Shown: positions 26,119 through 32,288 of the stretch, in pieces
How positions within the stretch are numbered: position 1 is the stretch's first letter
Layout: each line of letters starts with the position of its first letter
Assembly: GCA_964392775.1 (NCBI GenBank)
Contig: CAYMRD010000018.1
Span: 1 to 51,008 of the forward strand
DNA from: UKL13-3 sp964392775
Lineage (GTDB): Bacteria; Bacteroidota; Bacteroidia; UKL13-3
Direction of reading: 5' to 3'
DNA length: 51,008 bases
The notes under the pieces: model-generated
Told to the model about the DNA's origin: nothing
Seen by the model: only the letters and a program-made list of their open reading frames with translations
The model's database searches: none
Position numbers and translations under genes: made by a program

Positions 26119-26841
26119 TCATAGCAATATTTTCTCCAACTCAATCGCTTTAGGAAACAGAATATTGTTTTCTAAATGAATATGCAGATGTAAATCTTCC
26201 TCAAACTCTTTGAGTAAAGCAAATGTTACCCGATAAGTGTTACAGGCATCTTGCGGTGGTGTGTAGTGACCACTTAATTCTTCAATTTTTCTGAAACGGT
26301 CTCCTTCTGTTGTGTGTTCGTTCATCATCATTTGAACAGGGTTTTGAACGGTTTCGAAATGCGGAACTTCTACTTTGGTATTTTCCTGTTTTGCTTTTAC
26401 CATTTTGCGTATAAAAGGAAACAAAATCAGCTCTTCCTTTTTCATGTGCATAGCCAGTTCACCGGCAGCAGCATTAAAAAGTTCATTGATTTCGAACAAT
26501 TCAGGATGGCGGTCTCCGTGTACACGACAAACTTTGTCTAAGTATGGTTTTATTTCCTGTGTTTTTTCTTCTACATAACGGTGGTGTTTTTTCTCGATAT
26601 AGTCGGTCAATAAATCTAAAGGCCAGCTTTGATAATCGGTTGTACTGTCCTGTTTCGCCTGCATAAGAGCATTCAACTCTGTAACAACTGATTTGCCGTC
26701 AATATTTTTCTTTTCGCAAGCATCAACAATGGTTCTGTTGCCCTGACAGCAAAAGTCTATTCCGTATTTTTTAAATACTGATGCAGTGCGGTAGTCTTGT
26801 GCTACCAATTCTCCGATGATTTGATTTTCCTGAACATTCAT
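26119..26841 (-). CDS. ric: RIC-family di-iron repair protein for Fe-S clusters
   Basis: A 240-residue protein of the RIC (YtfE/ScdA) family, which restores iron-sulfur clusters after nitric oxide or peroxide damage. The N-terminal ScdA_N domain has the diagnostic YGIDFCCQGNRT with Cys31-Cys32. The C-terminal hemerythrin-like domain supplies conserved His and Glu ligands (KKHHRYVEE, ELAMHMKKEE, MMNEHTTEGD, DLHLHIHLENN). Its position downstream of an Rrf2 regulator and operator fits NO-responsive control. Confidence 0.95.
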   Translation of the reverse strand: MNVQENQIIGELVAQDYRTASVFKKYGIDFCCQGNRTIVDACEKKNIDGKSVVTELNALMQAKQDSTTDYQSWPLDLLTDYIEKKHHRYVEEKTQEIKPYLDKVCRVHGDRHPELFEINELFNAAAGELAMHMKKEELILFPFIRKMVKAKQENTKVEVPHFETVQNPVQMMMNEHTTEGDRFRKIEELSGHYTPPQDACNTYRVTFALLKEFEEDLHLHIHLENNILFPKAIELEKILL

Positions 26842-26854
26842 AGTGTTTGTTTAT

Positions 26855-27292
26855 TTATGATTTATTAAATAGTGTGATTCCAAAAGTTGTCAAACAGATT
26901 ACTTTTACCACTTCCATTCCAACATAATAAAAGTGAAGATTTGAAGGAGGAACGTTTTGACCCTGAATATGCAATTCTGCCCTTGCATCCAATGCAGGAA
27001 GTGTCCAAAATGTTTGTATGATAAGAAGCAAAAGAGGAATGAAGCAGAGCAGATTTTGAAAGGAGAAAAGTTGTGCTTTTGCAAGCAGCAAATCTCCAAT
27101 TATGGCAATAGCCAAAATCCATTCTACCTTATTCAATACGCTAAATACCAAACGGCCAATTCCCAATCCGACAGGCAGTGTAACCCCGGGGGCGCTAAAT
27201 TTAATCCATGCCTCCATAAAGCTGATGGCACATACAAAACCTATCCAGAGGAATGTTGAGATTAAAGCTATCGGTGATTTTACTGTTATCAT
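26855..27292 (-). CDS. Four-helix membrane protein of the NO-response cluster
   Basis: A 145-residue integral membrane protein with four predicted helices (about 8-28, 46-68, 75-95 and 120-140) and a conserved-looking EAWIKFSAPGVTLPVGLGIGR loop between the first two. I do not recognise an assigned family. It is the gene directly before ric on the same strand, 13 bases away, so it is almost certainly cotranscribed. A role linked to NO or metal stress is inferred from the operon alone. Confidence 0.75.
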   Translation of the reverse strand: MITVKSPIALISTFLWIGFVCAISFMEAWIKFSAPGVTLPVGLGIGRLVFSVLNKVEWILAIAIIGDLLLAKAQLFSFQNLLCFIPLLLLIIQTFWTLPALDARAELHIQGQNVPPSNLHFYYVGMEVVKVICLTTFGITLFNKS

Positions 27293-27316
27293 AGCAATGG
27301 AGCAGCGGAGTTGTTT

Positions 27317-27412
27317 TTATATTTTTACAGCATAAGATTTAATTGCCGGCATTAGTATGAGAATGATGGTGATAATAATTCCTGATTCACTAAATATATT
27401 TTTTGTTTCCAT
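27317..27412 (-). CDS. 31-residue single-helix membrane peptide, possibly a gene remnant
   Basis: A short frame encodes METKNIFSESG followed by a strongly hydrophobic stretch (about residues 12-24) and a KSYAVKI tail. It lies immediately downstream of the second Rrf2-type operator and upstream of the four-helix membrane protein, so it would be the first product of the transcript. It may be a genuine small membrane protein or the N-terminal remnant of a larger one such as an oxidase or NO reductase subunit; I cannot decide. Confidence 0.45.
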   Translation of the reverse strand: METKNIFSESGIIITIILILMPAIKSYAVKI

Positions 27413-27421
27413 TTATTATTT

Positions 27422-27445
27422 ATATTGGACAAAACTATCCACTAT
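27422..27445 (-). promoter_or_regulatory. Second Rrf2-type operator over a TAnnTTTG promoter
   Basis: On the minus strand the site reads ATAGTGGA-N8-TCCAATAT, one base short of the perfect palindrome in front of the regulator gene. A perfect -7 element TAGTTTTG (plus-strand positions 27430-27437) lies within it, so binding would block transcription of the membrane protein, ric and hemerythrin genes. Confidence 0.7.
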
Positions 27446-27459
27446 TAAGTTAATTTTTT

Positions 27460-27894
27460 TTACCGTTTCAGAAAGGTTAATCCTTTTTCAAAGTCCAGTG
27501 CCAATGATTTTACACTTGTAGTCTCAAGCATTTTTTTTAGTTCGTCTCTTATTAGTTTAAATTGGTTGTGCACGGGGCAAGGCTTTTTTTCATTACATTT
27601 TTTTAAGCCCAAACCGCAGCCTTTGTAAATATTATCTCCGTCAATTGCGAAAACTATTGTACTAAGCATTACCTTATCCAATCCCTGTTTATTCATTGAG
27701 AAACCTCCGGTAGGGCCTTTATCTGAGTTTATGATATTGTTACGTGAAAGCTGTTGCAAAATTTTGGAAGTATAGGCCGTAGGCGATTCAATTGCTTCCG
27801 AAACTTCTTTTAAACTCACTTTTCTGTCTATTTGCGATTGTTCAGCAATATAAATTGATGCCCTGATGCCGTATTCACAAGCTTTTGAAAACAT
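27460..27894 (-). CDS. Rrf2-family transcriptional regulator (NsrR-like)
   Basis: A 144-residue Rrf2 winged-helix protein: EYGIRASIYIA at the N-terminus, helix-turn-helix SLKEVSEAIESPTAYTSKILQQLSRNNII (about 27-55), then the wing GPTGGFSM. Three cysteines, Cys93, Cys100 and Cys106 (spacing C-x6-C-x5-C), could hold an iron-sulfur cluster as in NsrR and IscR. The neighbouring ric and hemerythrin genes and the paired operators point to NO sensing. It is autoregulated if the palindrome upstream of its own start is its site. Confidence 0.9.
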   Translation of the reverse strand: MFSKACEYGIRASIYIAEQSQIDRKVSLKEVSEAIESPTAYTSKILQQLSRNNIINSDKGPTGGFSMNKQGLDKVMLSTIVFAIDGDNIYKGCGLGLKKCNEKKPCPVHNQFKLIRDELKKMLETTSVKSLALDFEKGLTFLKR

Positions 27895-27913
27895 TTGTTA
27901 CTTTTTTACTGGA

Positions 27914-27921
27914 CAAAGATA
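27914..27921 (-). promoter_or_regulatory. -7 element of the Rrf2 gene
   Basis: On the minus strand TATCTTTG matches TAnnTTTG exactly and lies 19 bases upstream of the regulator start codon. The perfect palindromic operator begins 13 bases further upstream, covering the -33 region, so autorepression is structurally plausible. Confidence 0.6.
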
Positions 27922-27934
27922 AGTATTTATTTTA

Positions 27935-27958
27935 ATAGTGGATATTAATATCCACTAT
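27935..27958. promoter_or_regulatory. 24-bp perfect palindrome upstream of the Rrf2 gene
   Basis: Half-sites ATAGTGGA and TCCACTAT flank the self-complementary centre TATTAATA, giving 12 + 12 perfectly symmetric bases. The same half-sites at the same spacing recur in front of the membrane protein/ric cluster. This is the strongest operator candidate in the window. Confidence 0.78.
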
Positions 27959-28262
27959 ATTTTGATATAAGATGAGAAATTGCCTCCTTGGGGTATTAGA
28001 TTGGGTTTGTGTGTCAGGACAAAACCCAAATGTGTCAATAGTTCACACAGAGTAAAATCAAAGAATGCACAGAGGGCCACAGAGCATAGACACGAGTAAT
28101 TACTGAATGCTCTGTGTATTCTCCGTGTGCTCTGTGTGAAAATCTTCCTTTTAGCTCCCCTCCCCGATCCTTCGACCACGTCTGGCAAAGTTCTCCCTTA
28201 CCTGCATTCGTTACGCTCTTTGCATTCTTCCTTCATAATCCTTGCGGTTAATTCTTCCATAA
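27959..28262. repeat. Intergenic region with CACAGAG inverted repeat
   Basis: No gene. Positions about 28038-28142 form a large imperfect inverted repeat made of TTCACACAGAG, CACAGAGGGCCACAGAGCAT and their complements (ATGCTCTGTGTATTC, GTGTGCTCTGTGTGAA). It could fold into a long hairpin and is a dispersed Bacteroidota-type element. Confidence 0.65.
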
Positions 28263-28291
28263 AAAAAAGCATACCCGGCCGAGTATGCTTT
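28263..28291 (-). terminator. Intrinsic terminator of the first ssb gene
   Basis: Read on the minus strand, AAAAGCATAC and GTATGCTTTT form a 10-bp stem around TCGGCCGG, followed by a T run. It lies about 55 bases past the ssb stop codon. Confidence 0.85.
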
Positions 28292-28346
28292 TAAGTTGAG
28301 TAGTACACCTCCGTCCTTAATACAAAAGAGTTGGTGGATGATAGAA

Positions 28347-28685
28347 CTAATCCTTTTTACCACCGATCATCAGGAGTTCGTTGACTACGATTTCGGTAAT
28401 GTAGCGTTTCACCCCTTCTTTGTCGGTGTAGTTGCGTGAATGAATTTTGCCTTCAATGGCTACCTCGCTGCCTTTTTTTAGGTATTTCGAGATCACATCG
28501 GCTTGTTTGCCCCAGGCCACCAGATTGTGCCACTGGGTTTCCGTGATTTTCTCACCCTGTTCATTTCTGTAGCTTTCGGAGGTTGCCAACGAGAACTTGG
28601 CTAATTTTTTACCATCAGCTAATTCTTTCACATCGGGATTTTGTCCCAGGTTGCCGATCAGGCGAACATTGTTTCGTAGGTTCAT
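28347..28685 (-). CDS. ssb: Single-stranded DNA-binding protein (short paralogue)
   Basis: A 112-residue OB-fold single-stranded DNA-binding protein (MNLRNNVRLIGNLGQNPDVK, then WHNLVAWGKQADVISKYLKKGSEVAIEGKI). It stops right after the OB fold and lacks the acidic C-terminal tail that recruits repair partners, unlike the copy near 39.7 kb. I start at MNLRNN, since the upstream in-frame codons add a non-conserved leader. It stands alone with its own terminator. A role in repair, competence or mobile DNA is possible but not shown. Confidence 0.93.
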   Translation of the reverse strand: MNLRNNVRLIGNLGQNPDVKELADGKKLAKFSLATSESYRNEQGEKITETQWHNLVAWGKQADVISKYLKKGSEVAIEGKIHSRNYTDKEGVKRYITEIVVNELLMIGGKKD

Positions 28686-28930
28686 AAACTTAAACATTAA
28701 AAAATAATACAATCACTTCCTTATGCTCTGCATCTCGCAGGTACCTGTAACGAATGCAGCAACTCCGGAAATGGCCAACAACAAATTGACCCTACAAAGT
28801 TGAAAGCCAAACACCGCTGCCATTCGGAGCAAAACCGTAAATATTTAAACTTACCCGAATAAACACGGATAATAGTCACCAGAATTGTTTGTTCTTAACC
28901 TGACCAATTTTAATCAACTGATTAAACATC

Positions 28931-28964
28931 TTGTTTATCTCCCAAAGCCCCCTTATTATCTTTG
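28931..28964 (+). promoter_or_regulatory. Promoter of the TetR-type gene
   Basis: TTG at 28931-28933 and TATCTTTG at 28957-28964 are separated by 23 bases, matching the Bacteroidota consensus TTG-N17-23-TAnnTTTG. The -7 element lies 20 bases upstream of the start codon. The rest of the roughly 300-base gap before the divergent ssb gene holds nothing else I can identify. Confidence 0.65.
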
Positions 28965-28984
28965 CTGCCGAAACCAACTAAAAC

Positions 28985-29350
28985 ATGGCAACAAAAAAAG
29001 CAGAACTGGATCTGAATACCGAAGCGAAGATCAAAAATGCTGCGCGGTTGGTATTTCATACCAAGGGGTTTGCCGCCACCCGCACCCGCGATATTGCCGA
29101 AGAGGCCGGCATCAATCTGGCCCTGCTCAATTATTATTTCCGCAGCAAAGAGAAGTTGTTTGATATTATTATGCTCGAAACACTGCAGGGGTTCTTCAAA
29201 TCCATTTCAACCATATTCATTGATGAACAAACAAGTTTAGAGGATAAAACAGAACGTATCGTATCAACTTATATCGACTTATTGATCATTGAGCCTCAAA
29301 TACCCTTGTTTAATACCTGGGCGATTATTAATTACCGTAAAACATCGTAG
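28985..29350 (+). pseudogene. TetR-family regulator, truncated
   Basis: The N-terminal DNA-binding domain is complete (KIKNAARLVFHTKGFAATRTRDIAEEAGINLALLNYYFRSKEKLFDIIM, about residues 15-62), but the protein ends at 121 residues, whereas TetR proteins usually have about 190-210. After EPQIPLF the sequence loses family character (NTWAIINYRKTS) and the DNA turns into repeats. The ligand-binding and dimerisation half is therefore missing. No efflux operon follows, which supports a decayed locus, though the promoter looks intact. Confidence 0.75.
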
Positions 29351-29532
29351 TTCTGCTGCGCAGAACGAGGAATTAACCGCAAAGGAGCAAAGATTTTGCT
29401 TCGCAGAACAAAGAAGAATGAAACGCAAAGAGGATTAAACGCAGCCACAAAGAACCAGAGTGAGAAACAGAGGAGATTGAACTTTTTGTGCTTTACTGTA
29501 TCTTACACCCCTTAGTAGAAAAAAACTATACA
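29351..29532. repeat. Repeat debris downstream of the truncated TetR gene
   Basis: AC-rich repetitive sequence with repeated words such as CGCAGAAC, AACCGCAAAGGAGCAAAG and AAACGCAAAGAGG. It begins exactly where the TetR frame ends and may mark the deletion or insertion that truncated it. Confidence 0.5.
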
Positions 29533-29973
29533 ATGAACATACTCCTCGAACGCTCCGATATTTCGTTAGATCAACTACCCGAACTGGCCCAGCAGATTGT
29601 AGGCGTATCCGACCACCTGCGTATCTGGTGTTTCAACGGACCCATGGGTGCGGGCAAAACAACCCTCATTAAACAGGTATGCAAACAACTGGGTGTAGAA
29701 GATGAGGTTTCGAGTCCAACGTTTTCACTGGTGAACGAATACAAAACCACCGAAGGCAAAGCCGTTTATCATTTCGATTTTTACCGCATTCGTTCCATCG
29801 AAGAAGTGTATGATATCGGCTACGAAGAATATTTTTACAGCGGAGCCATTTGTTTGATGGAGTGGCCGGAAAAAATTATGGAGCTGCTGCAGGGTGAAAC
29901 CATTTTGACAGTTACCATTGATAAGACATCCGAAATGTCACGTGGGGTAAGGGTTGTGAGGGAGGTGTATTAG
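29533..29973 (+). CDS. tsaE: tRNA threonylcarbamoyladenosine biosynthesis ATPase TsaE
   Basis: A protein of about 146 residues: the P-loop ATPase that works with TsaB and TsaD to make t6A at position 37 of ANN-decoding tRNAs. Walker A is NGPMGAGKTTLIKQ (about 35-48). The segments SSPTFSLVNEY and HFDFYRI (about 75-81) and the late EWPEKI motif are diagnostic. I start at MNILLERSD; an upstream TTG adds an unconserved leader. It is essential in most bacteria, so it should be intact. Confidence 0.95.
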   Translation: MNILLERSDISLDQLPELAQQIVGVSDHLRIWCFNGPMGAGKTTLIKQVCKQLGVEDEVSSPTFSLVNEYKTTEGKAVYHFDFYRIRSIEEVYDIGYEEYFYSGAICLMEWPEKIMELLQGETILTVTIDKTSEMSRGVRVVREVY

Positions 29974-30339
29974 CTTGACATTACAGCTGAGGGTAACCGC
30001 GATGTATAATGCACTTGCCACATTTTTTAATGATTAATATTACAGACCAAACGTAAAACAAAAAACAATATCGAAAATTCTGGTCTAATTTATTTTTCAC
30101 TACCGTATAAGTTCACCCAAGACTTCGGTGAATAAAAGAAAGATGAAAGCCCACAAAGGAAATACCCTTCTATTCGGCCTTCGTATTTATCCAGTCAACT
30201 CTCGGCTACACTTCGACAGGCTCAGTGCAAGCGCTCGATCCGACAGGAGTATTGTGTTTCAATTAAGCGTAAAGTGCGGGCGGGGCATGTCGAGTTTACC
30301 AGCCATTAGGCTGGCGGAGTCGAGACGCAAAGCGTGGAC
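29974..30339. other. Intergenic region with repeat fragments
   Basis: No gene. Around 30133-30190 is another unit of the ACAAAGGAAAT...GGCCTTCGT family seen at 15.4 and 21.6 kb. Around 30195-30335 are fragments with CTTCGACAGGCTCAGTG and GTCGAG words of the REP-like class. It separates the convergent tsaE and mazG genes. Confidence 0.6.
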
Positions 30340-30672
30340 CTATTTCAACTTCTCATTATCCTTATGCCGGTTGGCATCCCGTTTTGTTTTTTTATCGAGG
30401 TTTTTCTGAAGCGCATCGCTCAAATCAATTCCGGTTTGGTTGGCCAAACAAATCAATACAAACAATACATCGGCCATTTCATCGGCCAAATCCACTTCGG
30501 TATCTGATTGTTTAAAGGATTGTTCACCGTACCTGCGAGCCATAATTCGGGCCACCTCCCCTACCTCTTCCATCAAAATAGCCGTATTGGTGAGCTCATT
30601 AAAATACCGAACGCCAACGGTTTGTATCCATTGGTCTACTGTTTGCTGTGCCTGTTTTAGGGTGATGTCCAT
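30340..30672 (-). CDS. MazG-like nucleotide pyrophosphohydrolase
   Basis: A 110-residue all-alpha NTP pyrophosphohydrolase of the MazG superfamily, removing pyrophosphate from (d)NTPs as a house-cleaning enzyme. The metal-binding motifs are visible: EEVGEVAR (about 35-42) and DLADEMADVLFVL (about 61-73). The single-domain length matches dUTPase/MazG-like enzymes of Bacteroidota. The C-terminal 15 residues are charged and probably disordered. Confidence 0.92.
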   Translation of the reverse strand: MDITLKQAQQTVDQWIQTVGVRYFNELTNTAILMEEVGEVARIMARRYGEQSFKQSDTEVDLADEMADVLFVLICLANQTGIDLSDALQKNLDKKTKRDANRHKDNEKLK

Positions 30673-30858
30673 AAAGTGTATTCTAAAATAATGTACAAGT
30701 GTATCTATTAATGGGCAATCCTCTATTGGGCACCGATACGCTAATTTTTAAACTACTAGGTTTCAATAATTTAAGATTTTGACAATAGTCCAAACCGACT
30801 TTGGCACTATTCTTATTAATATACTGGCAAATACTTTTTTCATTGGATAAAATTCAGG

Positions 30859-30890
30859 GGCCGTCTTACTGCAAAGTAAGGCGGCCTTTT
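30859..30890 (+). terminator. Strong plus-strand terminator with no annotated gene upstream
   Basis: GGCCGTCTTACT and AGTAAGGCGGCC form a 12-bp stem (one G-T pair) with a GCAA tetraloop, followed by TTTT. It is oriented on the plus strand, yet the nearest upstream gene (MazG) is on the minus strand. The 185 bases between them contain no open frame of note. Confidence 0.7.
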
Positions 30891-30919
30891 CCATTCATCT
30901 CGAGTACGCTGATGTGACG

Positions 30920-31190
30920 GAAGAATTTGTAGTTTACAATCCACGGACCACAGGTCCGCGTGAACGGGATGACAGCCCAGCAGGACCTCCCAAATTCTCT
31001 TCTCTATTGTTGTTTCAATGCACGGACCACAGGTCCGCGCGAACGGGTTTGTCATAGAAATCGAAATGATAACCCGGCTTCGCCTACCGAATTCTCTTCA
31101 CTATTCTAGTTTCAATGTACGGACCACAGGTCCGCCCCAACGAAGAATTTGTAGTTTACAATCCACGGACCACAGGTCCGCGTGAACGGG
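30920..31190. repeat. Cluster of four GGACCACAGGTCC hairpin repeats
   Basis: Four copies of the palindromic core GGACC-ACA-GGTCC start at 30945, 31024, 31121 and 31167. A 49-base unit is repeated identically (30920-30968 and 31142-31190). The two middle copies share a different left flank (CTATT..T.GTTTCAATG). The start-to-start spacings are 79, 97 and 46 bases, too irregular for a CRISPR array. It fills the gap between the unattached terminator and the XRE gene. Confidence 0.85.
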
Positions 31191-31230
31191 TCCGCGTGAA
31201 CAGGGAACTGCGAACAGAGTGGTTCAGATT

Positions 31231-31644
31231 TTACACTCTCCTGCTGAGCTCCTCTCTAAGCGTTCTTATTTCTTCCTCCTTCGACTGGATCAGCCTCTCG
31301 TACAAGCTTCTCTGTTCATCAAAGCTGTCCTGATGAAAGACAAGATTTCCCTTGTTGTGCAAAGCGTGGTTGTTAAAATTGTTGTTGTAGATATTCTGCG
31401 TTTCTACTCCAATAATTTCATTGATAGAGACTTGCAATGCTTCCGCAATCTCGTACAACCTTTCCACTGATAGCTGGGTTTGGCCGTTCTCTATGCTGCT
31501 GTAAGCCCGCTGCGAGATGCTCAACATATCTGCCATGTGCTCTTGAGTGAAATTCTTGAACTCTCTCAGTTGCTTTATTCTCCTGTGATAGTCTACTTTG
31601 GGATTGTCATCGTTCTTACTCTCTGCTGATTTAGAAGTTTTCAT
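31231..31644 (-). CDS. XRE-family helix-turn-helix regulator with C-terminal coiled coil
   Basis: A 137-residue protein with an HTH_3 DNA-binding domain (about 20-78: IKQLREFKNFTQEHMADM, then LSISQRAYSSIENGQTQLSVERLYEIAEAL), a short linker rich in asparagine and histidine, and a C-terminal coiled coil (about 112-137: LYERLIQSKEEEIRTLREEL) that probably dimerises it. It is divergent from the unknown 110-residue gene, with 228 bases between them, and may regulate it. The hairpin repeats lie directly downstream of its stop. Confidence 0.88.
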   Translation of the reverse strand: MKTSKSAESKNDDNPKVDYHRRIKQLREFKNFTQEHMADMLSISQRAYSSIENGQTQLSVERLYEIAEALQVSINEIIGVETQNIYNNNFNNHALHNKGNLVFHQDSFDEQRSLYERLIQSKEEEIRTLREELSRRV

Positions 31645-31872
31645 TCTATTTACGATCTTTTGTTTCTACAAGTATACTGTATAAACTCTAAATTAGAACA
31701 CCCCTGTATAGGTAGTGAGCCGGAACCTAAGATAGATTTGTGCTGACTCGCACGTGCCATGAATCCAAATGTATAGTACAAAATGGAGAAATATTATTTG
31801 TACTTATTTGCTTTTATGGGCGAAACATCATTTTACTGTACTTTGATAAAAACATCTTAAATTATTTAGCAC

Positions 31873-32205
31873 ATGGCAAAACGTAGAAAAGAAATCAGGC
31901 TAGAACAGGTATTTGTAGGGAAGGCAAACTCCGGTGTAAGAATACCGGAGATTGTAATCTATCCGAAGATCAATTTTGAGGATACTATGGCCTCTCTTCG
32001 AACGAATTGCAATATTGAGTATGTAGGCGAATGGCTTAATGACAATGCAATGTCTGTTGTTATTGTTTCGGGCGAATGGGAATTTTATAAAGATGCGGGA
32101 TTTATAACTCCTTTAGGAAGATTGACACCAGGTTATTACGCTGATTTGGAAGCAACGCTTAAAACAACTGTTGGCGTTTCATCTGTAAAATGTATTAATC
32201 CATAA
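31873..32205 (+). CDS. Uncharacterised 110-residue protein
   Basis: I do not recognise this protein. It begins with a basic stretch (MAKRRKEIRLEQ) and contains an alternating hydrophobic pattern that suggests a mixed alpha/beta fold, with YVGEWLNDNAMSVVIVSGEWEFYKDAGF in the middle. There is no signal peptide or membrane segment. It lies divergent from an XRE regulator and upstream of a type IX cargo protein on the same strand, 83 bases away. A single-gene accessory unit controlled by the XRE protein is possible. Confidence 0.6.
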   Translation: MAKRRKEIRLEQVFVGKANSGVRIPEIVIYPKINFEDTMASLRTNCNIEYVGEWLNDNAMSVVIVSGEWEFYKDAGFITPLGRLTPGYYADLEATLKTTVGVSSVKCINP

Positions 32206-32288
32206 AAGTTGATCTAGCAGAAAAAACATTGGCCATCAACAGGTTTGGCCAGAAAAGCCCTCTGCTTTACGTAAGTTGAACAATCTAT

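Noticed and set aside
27955..28188. 77-residue minus-strand frame
   Set aside because: It runs through a CACAGAG inverted repeat and overlaps the Rrf2 operator.
29974..30339. tRNA gene in the repeat-rich gaps
   Set aside because: Hairpins are present, but no cloverleaf with a TTCRANY arm and acceptor stem could be found by eye here or in the other gaps.
30840..31055. 71-residue minus-strand frame across the hairpin repeats
   Set aside because: It is built from the GGACC repeats and the terminator stem, has no protein-like pattern and would be explained fully by repeat DNA.
30920..31190. CRISPR array
   Set aside because: The repeated cores are palindromic and two 49-base units are identical, but core-to-core spacing is 79, 97 and 46 bases, the left flanks differ and no cas gene is present.
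31115..31333. 72-residue plus-strand frame overlapping the XRE gene
   Set aside because: It begins in a repeat copy and ends antisense to a well-supported regulator; no family features.
31873..32205. SymE-type toxin
   Set aside because: The basic start and an AGF-like segment look similar at first, but the PxIxLxGxWL core of the family is missing, so the gene is left as unknown.
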